A model generated the notes under the pieces. It did no database searches, was not told the origin of the DNA, and saw nothing but the letters and a program-made list of their open reading frames with translations. The position numbers and the translations under genes are program-made. Positions 34,638 through 45,120 of a DNA stretch of 64,000 bases are shown here, piece by piece. Each line of letters begins with the position of its first letter. Position 1 is the stretch's first letter. Source of the stretch: Plantago major. Taxonomy: Eukaryota > Streptophyta > Magnoliopsida > Lamiales > Plantaginaceae. The stretch covers positions 44,934,677-44,998,676 of the forward strand of contig CM048839.1 of assembly GCA_026545765.1 (NCBI GenBank), in the 5' to 3' direction.

Positions 34638-37600
34638 TTATGACTCGGCCGCGGTAGGTGTAGCAGCTTGTCTGACTCTTCTTTGGTGTACATCCCAGTT
34701 ATATACACGAGCAATAGTGACCTGGTCAAAATGTATGAAAGTAAAATATCAAGGCAAAACCAAATATGAAGTTAAATGTAAGTGTTAAATGTATGATATG
34801 CTATCATTTTTATGCTATGCCCAAAGCATTTTGATAGAGTTGGAAAACATGGAAGATTGAAGTATTTTGGCTCCGCAGAACCATAAATTAAGTTACACTA
34901 ATACAAGCAAGAGAGACTTAACTTGTTCACCTAAAACAAGAACCTATGGCGCTCCTGCATATCTGAAGATGAAGTAACTTATTAACATGGCTTGCACTCT
35001 AGTTGATAGGTCTTAATAACTTAAAACTACTCTATATTACAAAACATAAAGTGAGAAAAGATTAATTCTTCTGATCCCACACTTCCTATCCCTAGTGGCA
35101 GTTTGTGAAATGGCCAAACAGACTTTTGATTGGGATGAGGGTAAAACAGTTCCAAGGATAGTGCTCATAGACACCATAGCTTGGCTTATTTATTAAGGTA
35201 CTATTTATTGTTGGGAAGTGGTTATGGAGATTTGGAAATGAAAAGAGTTATGGTATCTCTTCGCAAGTCAATGTTTACCTTGATTTTTATGAGGTTCTTT
35301 TGTGAAGCCGTGAAGGGTGGAATAAATGGCATGAAAGATGTTGGTCATGAGTCCAATATTAGGTTTTGGTATGATAGAATGTCTTTTCCTAGACTTTTTA
35401 ATACCACAAACCCATTCCAAGGCTACTGTGAACCATACAACGGTGAAATTTAATGGAAAATATTTGAATGCGGGAAATGTACTGTTTGATATTTTCACAA
35501 CCTGCCTTTAGGGAGTATATGTCATGATTTGCAATTTGGATAGGAGCAGATGGTTATCACAAAATATGGGCTTTATCGGTTGGACTCTCGGGCTAATATA
35601 ACTCTCGGATCTCTATAGAAACACAAATCCCTTGTTAGTTATAATTTGAACTTTTCAAGGGAGTAATTTCCCCATAGTGTGGATTCATTTCGTAAAGTGG
35701 CACTGCAGAAGGCGTTGACAACAGATAATTACGTTGTTGTGGTTTGTACATTGTCAATGTGCTTCATGTGCAAATCTGACAGCTAATTTGTTGACCAGCT
35801 GCTCTTTCATTCTAAGGCAGCTTAATTACTTTGACATTCATGTTAGGTATTGGTGATCCTTCCCAGACCAGCTTAATATGCTCAGACCCTCAGGGCATGG
35901 AAAAAGGTATTTCACAGATAAAGATAGAAGAGTTCTTTGGAATATTATGCCCGGACATGTCTTAGGTACTCTTAGAGAGAGAAATAATAATTAGTTCAAC
36001 AAAGAATTGGATGATTAAATATTCCTTCTTAAATGGATTAAATGGCATACTTAAAACCTTCCTTATCTGAAGTTCGCAATTCAGTTTCCTTCTCCATCCA
36101 ATATGGGGTAATATAATTCCCTGGTATTATTTTCCTCCATCAATAAAATTAAGATTACCTAAATGAGAATAACTTGTGATAGAGGGTCTAACAGTTCGAG
36201 GGATGCAGATTTGGAGGGATTTTGGCAGAACATATGGCGTGGGAGGTGGAATGGTTCTTCCCAATATTCAGGTGGAAGTGCAAATTAAGGGAATGACCCA
36301 ACAATTAGATGGGCCATGGTGTGGTTATTTTATTTCTAATGAGTAAGATGTGATTAACCTTGAGACTGGCCATCTAACAAGTTTTGTTAACTTAAAAAAA
36401 ATATAAAATAAAATCTAGGCCAATACCACATTTAGGGAAGGCCCCGTGATCCGGTTCACAACAAACTTGTAAATCAATGTATAAAGTCACACACTTGAAT
36501 CACTGAAATCTAAGAGACACCAATACTAATACATGAATAACTACGATACGAATACGAAAATATAACAAAATTCAAAATATTAAAATACGAATACGTCAAG
36601 TTTGTATTTATATTTTAAATTCATGTTTTGATATGGACTCCATATATTGTCAGATTAAGACTCCATATTTAATCAAACTGCTTAATAAATAGACTCTTTT
36701 GAACTTTGCATATCTAGGTAAAATATAATGTGTCTTGTTGACATAGGACTTTCAATATCAATTTTATCCAGGCAAGTCTGACAGAATATGTTTTCTCGAT
36801 GTATGCGTACTGAATACGTATTCTCCAAAAACAAAGTGGTGGTAAAACGTCATGCTTCTAAGACAGAAATAAGTGAAAAATCAGAAGACTTTATAACATA
36901 CCAAACTTTAATACGTAAATCAATGCGTCATGACAAGGCATCTGTCCAAGTCTATCAGAAGTATATTGATAAAAATGGCAACTCTACACATACAAATGGC
37001 AGATATCAGAAGTATACTAAACTTATGAATGCATCTCATTCCCCAGATGCTACCAAAACTAAACATACTGAGTAGAAAAAACAAAGAGGTCATCTCTATC
37101 AAAACTCAAAAGCATAAATAACATACAGTAGTTTTCACTTTCCAGTTATTTTATATAAGCATCATCTTATTCCTGTCTTAACATTATGATTTTTTATTTA
37201 TTTTTTTATCTTCTTCTTAAGTTTATGCTATATTATTTACCCTTTACCTCTTAAATCCTTTTTATAGGATATGTTGAGCTGATTGAATTACTCACACATA
37301 AATATACAAAACAACAAAAAGAAGAACAAATTCAGTATTCGATAAAGGCCATGTCAGTAATAGAGACAAGACGAAGCCAAGCACTAAAGAATAGGCCTCT
37401 CCTAAGACTAAGCAAACTTGCCCTTGAATCTATGGATGGAATTGTACAGCTAGCCTAAAGGTCCTTATTTGTAACTCTCCGGGCATGCAGAAATTTTTAT
37501 AACCGAACACCAAACCAAATGAATATGGTTAGTTTACTCTTGGTAAAAAGAAAGTATTTCGTGTGTTCAGTCAGTTTACCTGTACAGTGCACAGACACAC

Positions 37601-40600
37601 CCTTAATTCAGATAGTCACAATTAGTTGATATCTTATTTATATTGCTTTCTCCACAACTGTTCCAAGAAAGGAAAAGACATGTTACCTGGGTAATTGTTA
37701 CTTGGTCTCTTAAAAATTGTAGATCAGCTACAAGAACTTCTAAACTTTCTTTGGCATTCTCCAAATTCTTCTTGAGAAGGGTGGTTGCCTAAATAATAAA
37801 GGTCTCGAGAAATTATATCACAGGCCAATACAATATGGAAGTCAAGTAAGAGGATATGTCACATAACTCTAAGTACCTCTTCAAATGAATATTCCAGCAT
37901 GACATTTGCTCCAAGCCATAGGCACACAGAATCAGCATCTTCAACACGAGCTCGTGAGTAAATGCCTTCTGACACTTCAAAATCAGCAACCATAGCCTGC
38001 AGCAAGTCAACAGTTAAGAAGCCTCCAAATGCAACCATAAAATCAAATCAGAACTGGCCCTATAAAGCTCCATTAAACATGTCATTTTGATGGCTACATA
38101 CTATATGGTCACTCGGTGTGCTAAAGATTTGTGATTGTAAAACCTTTAGATAGATGGAGGCAAAAACAAATCTTGTCTGAATAGCCACTTGATCAATATT
38201 CTGGTCTCACTGAAAAAAAGAGTTATTGTGCTCATGTTTGTGAATGTGTAGCAATCAAGCAATTTCTTTGCCATCTCAGGATGACATATTGTACAAACAC
38301 AAGTATGTAGTCCTTAACAATCTGAAGAATCATAATGATTCCCTTATTGCAACTGAACTTCACCTTCAGGAGCTGTTTGGCCACTGGCTATTATGTTTGT
38401 CTCTTTATACTACATTATGTCCAGACTTATAATTAATTTTATGGAATTGATGCTTATTTGGGCTCTCAACATTCATAACTGAATCCAGCCTCCTTTAGAA
38501 ATTAAGCAAATTACTGAACATATACCATATTAACTTTTATTTAATACTAGAATTGGGTAACACACTACATGTGTTAAGCGTGTTACATTAGCATTCAGTC
38601 TACTAAGTGTTGGTGGGTTTTGCTTATTCTCCTTTCTTAGTATTTTTATAGGCTGTTTGGCACGCAGTTTTAATTGACTGGATGTTAACTGAGTTTTAAC
38701 TGAGGAATAATAACTAATTTTAATTGAGTTGTGAAAAGTTTTGTTTGATATAGAGTTAAATTTTTGTGAAAGTGTAGAAGTGAATTCAAGTTTCAATCCA
38801 AAGAGGAATATGGGAGACTCAATTAAAATTGTACTGTAGAAGTGAATTACAGTTACAAAAAGAAGAAAAATACAGAAGACTCAATTAAAATCGAGTTTAA
38901 ATTGCGAGTCAAACAACCTACTCCATATCCTAAGTTTTCATGATATAATTCAATTGAAGATTTCAACATTACAGTTTGAGATTAATTCATGGTCAGAGTT
39001 GAATTTTGTTGACTGTCAAAACTAGACAGCTTCTATAGGACGGAGGAGTATTAATTATTTATGACAACTACTTACATGAAGCATTTTTATCTATGACAAA
39101 ATAATTACATGAAGCAGTTTTATCTATGACAAAATACTTGCATGAAGCATTTTCTTAGATAGTCTAATTGACTTAGCTATATGGCTAGGAAAATAGGGAG
39201 AGGCGAGGCATTTAATGGTCCTGTGCCAAATTCATTTCTTCTTTCAATTTACTTTCTTTTTCACTCATTCTTTATCTTTATTCATAACCGCCCCATTTTC
39301 TAACCTCTTCATTTTACTTTCTTTAACTTATCCAATCCTCCTCCGACTTCTCATTCCGATCCTGTGCTCCGCCTTACTGTCCTCTCCGATCCGATCTGTT
39401 CAAAAATTTCTTTGGACATCAAATTAGTCACCACCCAAACATCTCATTCGGGTCCACTTAGCTTTCTCATCACCACCGGTACTATTTCGGTCATATTAGT
39501 CGTATATCGGAGGATACAAATTTCCCTTCCCAGTATTAACAGAGTAGTTGAACTTCCGGTAATAGATTGCTAAATTACTGCAAGATGTGGAGGTGATTGA
39601 GTTGTTGACGGCGGAGGAGATGAAGTTGGGTGATGCTAGGTTCGGCCACGGTGAAGTTAGAGAAAGAGCCATTGGAATTCGGAAGTGAAGGTGAAAAGAT
39701 TTGTTCTCCATATTTAATCCAAATATCCAATCATCTATAGAAAATGGGCCGCTTGGATTCAGTAGGTGTACTGCACGCGCCTAGTTGGTGAGATTGGGTG
39801 TTTCAGCTTTTCAACTTTAATTGCACTAAAAACGTGAAATTAGAGACAAAATCTGTGGTCCTCCACGCGCCACTTCTTGGTTATTATATTGCTTTAAATT
39901 CCCTCCATTCTTTTAACAACATTCACTTTTTTTTATCGAAACCCACTATCTTCAACTATTAATTATTTACACTCTCTCGCATACTTATACATTATCTCAC
40001 CTACTTTTATCATCCACCAACAAAACTATAATACCTCCACAAATCATTTTTTATTCTTCCATCTTAAAATAATGTGCCAATATGAATGTGAGCTCCCTTA
40101 AATAGAATGTAGGGAGTACGTAGTTAATGTTGATATACTATCTACATGATTATGCAGTACTGCCATTAAACTACACTTGATGCAATTATATTTTCTGCTT
40201 TTGGGTAGTATGTGAATACGAATTCAAATTGAAAAGAAAAAAAAAAATTCAGAATGTCCTTTTTTTCTAATGCTGCGCTACAATGTTTTATGCAAAGCAC
40301 AGATAAACAAGCCATATATCATACAATTTACACATGTAGCCTTTTAGAATGCCATATATCATACAGCTTACATGCATAGACATGCCTTACATTCGAGTAA
40401 ATCATATATTTATTGAAGATGTTAATGCAACTCATAGTATTAACATTGGACCATTTAATCAGGAATTGTTAAAACACTGAAAGTCAAGACTAGAAGCAAA
40501 GATAGCTAGAAAATCGAAGAATTAATCATCAACCCAATAGGGATTTTGAAACTTAAGCAAACTAGTTGATACATGATTCTACATTGAAGGTAAGAGATTC

Positions 40601-43440
40601 TACATAATAAATGTGGCTTTCTGTGCACAAAGCTCATGAGCGAGAACCTAGGAAGCACCAATACGAATACGTGAATAAATACAATACGCATACGAAATAC
40701 GACAAAATTCAAAATATTAAAATACGAATACGTCAAAAAATACGGTTAAGTATACATTTATTTGTTTATATTTATTTTATGTTTTGATATGGACTCCTTA
40801 AATTGCAGGATTAGTACTGTATATTTAATCAAACTGTTTGATAAATGAAGACTCTTATTGAACTTTGCCTATTTAGTTAATACATGATGTGTCTTGTTGA
40901 TATAAAACTCCTTCAAGATAAATCTTATCCAGTAAATCTGGAAGAATACGTTTTTTTAACGTATTCTCACGTATGCGTACTGCATACGTATTCACAAAAA
41001 ATACAGTACAGGTAAAACGTATTCATGCTTCTTAGGCGAGAACTACTGAATCCATTTTACCATATGAACACCAAAAAGTTTTTAACAAAGGAATACTGGA
41101 AAAAAAATTACTTGGGGAAAAATGCAAATGTTCTTCCATAATCCATAATAAATAGTTTATGAGTATGTGTTAGGTCATGTTATTCTGCATGCAGAAGCTT
41201 TCGAGCTGCTAAATGAAAATTTTAAGATATCAATACGAACCTCACCAGTACCCTTCTTAGCTTGTAGAGTTGCCACCACGTCTAAGCACTTCTCGATATC
41301 AGGAATTTTGGCCTGTTGTAGAACCATGTAAAAAACTCCATCTTTTAGTCCAAATAAAGAAAAGGAGAAAAGATGCTCAAGAGCAAACCAAGACAACAAA
41401 ATTGATACAGATAGTTCAATCATGCTGTCTTAACCTAGTAATGATGGCAAACATAATTACATTTTTCACAATTCCGCGACATGGCAGAATGTGAAATAAT
41501 CACAAATATTCTGATTGGAAACATTATCAGCTAGGGTTGCCACAGAATATCCATTTCCAGAGAATATACTAGAATAGTTGAACATATCAACTACTTGTTG
41601 GAGGGACATTATGCTAAGTATGCTGCACGGGATATCGAGCATACCTGTAGATCCCTCTGCTGCGCAAGAAGCTTCATTTCCACAACTCTATACTGCTGAA
41701 GCCTGAAAACCATTTCTGTCAGAATGTATCAAGGAACTGAACAAAAAAATAAAACGAGAGAAGAAGTGCACACTGTAAACATGGACTTCCCAAAAAGAAA
41801 TCTGTTTCATGAACAAAAAAGTACATAATATACACAAAAAATTATGTGTTAATCTACAGATGAAATGTCACAACACTTTTATATGAACAGAATGTGCAAT
41901 CATGTTTGTTCAAATTATCACTATTTTTCCATTTATAGGAGCTGCTCTCTTTAGCACAGAGGACAGGATAATCGACAATTGTTAACTTCTGTCACGCAAA
42001 AAATAACAATATACCATTCTATCGACTGTCAGGTAATTATATGGAATATACTGAACACCATCTCCTTTAATTTTCACTCTAACATGACTTTCAACAGGGG
42101 TACTTTGATATATCACGTGATAAATGCATCCAGGTGCCACAAGACTCATAAGTCCAAACATTTGCACTTGTCAACAGCTCCTGCTCAAGTGCAACAGTTT
42201 CAGCTACTAACAGACTAAAAAGAAAAAAATCTTTCAGAGATGAATCTCAATCTGAAATGTGATATTAGAAATGCCATAAGAACTTGCCTCACAAAATCAA
42301 AAGGCGTGCTTCCTTTATAAAGATATCTTTTTACCCATGAATATTCTCCACAGCCTTGAGATACTAAAAAGATATTCTAAGAGGAATATTTCCCGGGGAT
42401 GCACCTTCTAAGATTGATTAAGGAAAAAATGTATATGGAATGGGCTACTCTAACAAGTAAGAACAGTCTCAGGTTTTGGGATATTACAAAGACTCCACTC
42501 ATCGGGCTCTTGCATATGTACAGAATGAAGATATTCGATATGCATCAATAATGGATTCTAGTACTACTTTCCTGGCCTCTGCCTGTGCCAGGGAGATCGT
42601 ATGTAACGTTAACTACAGGCACTGAGCATCAGATAGTTGTGTCAGCTTGGTTTTTAAGTAATATGGTTTTAGATTCAAGATCAAGTTTTCATGCAGTGAA
42701 TTAGTGAACGTGAATCATATATGCTATCTCGACGACCTTCTTGAGTTATGTACTGGCCATATCTCATTGGAAGGCATCATCTTACAGAGCCAACAAAGAA
42801 AAAACATATCTTTGGTTAGACTACAAATTAAATTTAGCAAAAGTGCAGTTAATCTGGGAGGATTTCTGGTGCCCCAAGAGCAGATATCAACAACTACTGC
42901 TGGAACTTGACTCTGGATGATTCTACTACAGGTAATGTAGCTAACCCCTTTTTGGGAAAAGAGACTAAGGTTTAGCTCCTGGTATGTTGCCATGGTATGG
43001 CAAAAGTAGATAGTTTGGAAGCTGATCACACAATAGTAGCAAGCACACCACCCATTTTGAACTCAATAACACCAATCAGCTAATCGTAGGTTCCATTTCC
43101 ATACTAAGATTTTTGTAATATCCCAGGCAATTTTCCATAAAATTTGGGAAAAAAATAAAAAAGGAACATTCAGTGTATCGGAACCCTGGTTGAACTGAAA
43201 CACAAAGTGCAGTGCAAAATTCCATAAAGAGGAGAAAATGAAAGTTGATCTAGTTCGTTCCAGCACAAAAATTGAATCGGGAAAATTGAGAAATAACCAC
43301 CTCTCCTGTAGAAAGGCAAGGACAGAGTTAACGTCGAGGTTCAATTGGGTAAGGTAGCTCTGAACATCCTGAACAAACTGCGCCGCCGGAATACCTCTTC
43401 TTGCCGTCGGGCTATCTGAACTTGAAGCTGAACTCGACAT
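34638..43440 (-). CDS. PFD3: Prefoldin subunit 3, six exons, 191 aa
   Basis: Minus-strand exons: 43301-43440 (start), 41645-41702, 41241-41312, 37877-37996, 37687-37788 and 34638-34721 (stop TAA at 34638-34640). All introns are GT...AG with consistent phase, giving 191 residues, close to the roughly 195 of Arabidopsis PFD3/VBP1. Recognisable blocks in order are [112 protein letters not shown] and [15 protein letters not shown]. It is an alpha-type subunit of the six-member prefoldin complex, which hands nascent tubulin and actin to the CCT chaperonin in the cytosol. N- and C-terminal helices form the coiled-coil tentacle. Introns of 1.6, 0.33, 3.2, 0.09 and 3.0 kb spread it over 8.8 kb; the two largest are inflated by transposons. 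No defect is visible. Confidence 0.96.
35180..36080 (+). mobile_element. Old LINE (L1-type) 3' fragment in PFD3 intron 5
   Basis: Broken frames on the plus strand resemble the end of plant LINE ORF2. They show [19 protein letters not shown] (as in VGNGSKIRFW...FPRLF), then ALTTDN...[16 protein letters not shown] (zf-RVT cysteines and histidine) and [17 protein letters not shown] (the W...RERNNRxF motif). It has many breaks and no clear poly(A) tail or target duplication, so it is old. It lies antisense to PFD3. Confidence 0.7.
36510..36862. mobile_element. hAT-type MITE, copy 1 (353 bp), in PFD3 intron 5
   Basis: Ends are CTAAGAGACACCAATAC and the complement of CATGCTTCTAAG. Flanks are ACTGAAAT (36502-36509) and ACAGAAAT (36863-36870), an 8-bp duplication with one mismatch, as expected for hAT elements. 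The interior is rich in AATACGAATACGTC and matches copy 2 at 40648-41035 along its length. Confidence 0.85.
38651..38918. mobile_element. MITE (268 bp) in PFD3 intron 3
   Basis: Left GGCTGTTTGGCACGCAGTTT pairs with right AAATTGCGAGTCAAACAACC, a TIR of about 20 bp with four mismatches. TA flanks both ends. The interior repeats AATTAAAATTG-type phrases. Superfamily uncertain (Harbinger or Stowaway-like by TA/TWA site). Confidence 0.7.
38921..39047. mobile_element. Degenerate Stowaway-like MITE
   Basis: Begins CTCCATATCCTA directly after the preceding MITE's TA and ends TAGGACGGAGGAG followed by TA. The ends pair imperfectly. Short and decayed. Confidence 0.5.
39060..39160 (+). repeat. Tandem repeat, about 33 bp x 3
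   Basis: The phrase TATGACAAAATAATTACATG followed by AAGCAGTTTTATC occurs three times with small variation (TACTTACATGAAGCATTTTTATC, ATTACATGAAGCAGTTTTATC, CTTGCATGAAGCATTTTC). Located in PFD3 intron 3. Confidence 0.8.
39900..40116. mobile_element. Stowaway-like MITE in PFD3 intron 3
   Basis: Left TTCCCTCCATTCTTTTAACA with AACATTCAC inside; right TGTGAGCTCCCTTAAATAGA followed by ATGTAGGGAG and TA. The ends form an imperfect inverted repeat of Stowaway type. Confidence 0.65.
40648..41035. mobile_element. hAT-type MITE, copy 2 (388 bp), in PFD3 intron 3
   Basis: CTAGGAAGCACCAATACG at the left pairs with the complement of CGTATTCATGCTTCTTAG at the right. A perfect 8-bp direct repeat, GCGAGAAC, flanks it (40640-40647 and 41036-41043). 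It matches copy 1 throughout, including TTTTGATATGGACTCC and the central TTTAATCAAACTG. Confidence 0.92.
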
Positions 43441-43904
43441 ACCTACCGGTCACCTATGGATACGATACAACTCGCTCGCTCAACTGTTTTGGTTTGTTTG
43501 GTGTATGTATGTATGTATGTATGTATGCTAGCTCAGATTTTCCAGTGTCTGTGAGACTGACTGGAAAGAGAGACGGTGAGTATGAGATTTTGGTGGGGTT
43601 CGTTTTTGATTGATTAATTTTGTTTTCAGGTTCAACTACAGACTAGTAAAATCCTTTTTTGGGAAAATCACGGGCCGGTACCATTTATTGGAAATGTTAG
43701 GGCAAAATTGGCCTATGGCTGTAATTTTCCCTTTTTTTATATGAATGGATCTTGGGCTTCTTCTTTCTTATATATGAATTGGGCTTCGGCAGTCGGTCAC
43801 TTTTGAAAGGCCTAGTTTTAAGACAGGAAAACCAATAATTCTCAGACAAAACTCAAAGAAACATCTTTTATGCAATCTAGCCCAGCCCTGTAAAACAAAC
43901 ACAC
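43441..43904. other. PFD3 upstream region with GTAT microsatellite
   Basis: Immediately upstream of the PFD3 start (minus-strand gene). A (GTAT)n run of about six units lies at 43503-43528. This should hold the PFD3 5'UTR and promoter; no TATA box or start site could be fixed with confidence. Confidence 0.5.
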
Positions 43905-45120
43905 TTAAGAAAATATATATGTGTCAGCGTCTCTTATTATCTTTTTTGTGACATAATTTGCAGATTGGTGAGTCTTGATGAAAAAGGAGTGAAGATGTGT
44001 GAATCCTGTTATGCAAAACTTGCCAAGTGAAGAGTTTGATTCTGGGTAGCGTTTGCAGCTTCCACACTCGTTGCCAAGGCCAATTGGGAGTCCGAGTAGA
44101 TTGACGGATACCACTTAAGAGTAAAGGAACCAGAAATCAGAGTGTCTGGTTGATGTAAGTTAGCTAGAGGGGAACCACAAATTTCACTTGTAATATCTAA
44201 GGGTAGCCATTGTCGTAGTTTAGAAACATTCCAAAAGTTTGATCAATAAAATAAGCAACTTTCACATGCGGGGGTTACCAACATTTGAGTAATGGCTCAT
44301 CAGGGCACAAGAACCTAACCAGTTGTCATACCAAAAGTCATTGTCATGCACATTTCCAAGATCCGACCTACAAATTGCTCAAGTAAATGAATTTGCCTTG
44401 CTAAAATCTTCCAGAAAAATGAGTGTGGGAAGTACTTGTGCTTATAATCAAAAGCCCAACGGGGTGAGGATGAACCAGACATAAGCTTTAAGTGATAAGC
44501 TTTATTTAACGTGGAAAGATCCCCAACCCCTAACCCCCCCCCCCCCCCCCCCCCTTCAATTTTTGGAGGGCAAACAATCTTCCGTGACTTGATTTTTCCA
44601 TTCTTAATGAGTTCCAGAGGAAATTTGTGTTTAGTCGATCAAAATACATTAAACAGTGTTGAGGGACTTGAGTGACCGACATCGAATTAGATGGCTAGCC
44701 GAAGAAAAAAAATCTATTGTGCCAACGATTAATGTGACTAGATGTGTTTTTTATGAGATCATCAAAGGAGTCAGCTTTCTTCCTGCCAAACAAAAAGGAA
44801 TGACGAGATACTTGTCCTTCTAGTGGTTAGGCAAAGCACCAATAGGTTGGACCAGTGATATGTTGCTTTTTGTGTTCAGAGAGAAAATGATTCTTGATTT
44901 TCCCTAATAGATAGATTGGCCCGAAGCTTTGGCATACCAGTGCAGGCATCGAAGAAGAGTATGGATTGAGGAACCGGAAGCTTTACAAAAGATCATACAG
45001 TCACTCCGCAAAACTTAATTAGCAGAGGAATAGCTAGGTGCACAACAACTAACTCTTGGTTGGAGAAGTGATTAACTTTTCTTCTATTAACTGTGGACAA
45101 GATGAGATGTGAGGCTCATT
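43905..45120 (-). mobile_element. LINE (L1-type) ORF2 relic, minus strand
   Basis: Minus-strand frames read, from high to low coordinate, as the end of LINE reverse transcriptase and beyond. They show a decayed FADD followed by CMIFCKASGSSIHTLL, then HSFLFGRKKADSFDDLIK and FDRLNTNFLWNSLR, then DLSTLNKAYHLKLMS and WAFDYKHKYFPHSFFW. Last is the zf-RVT region WKLQTLPRIKLFTWQVLHN...CKLCHKKD. Frame changes and stops are frequent. A 21-C tract (44534-44554) interrupts the ORF. No tail or target duplication was identified. Confidence 0.82.

Noticed and set aside
42700-42910. Open frame with YLDDLL and a GGFLV stretch in PFD3 intron 1, resembling a reverse transcriptase palm
   Set aside because: The match is short, isolated and has no flanking RT motifs or LTR; chance similarity cannot be excluded.
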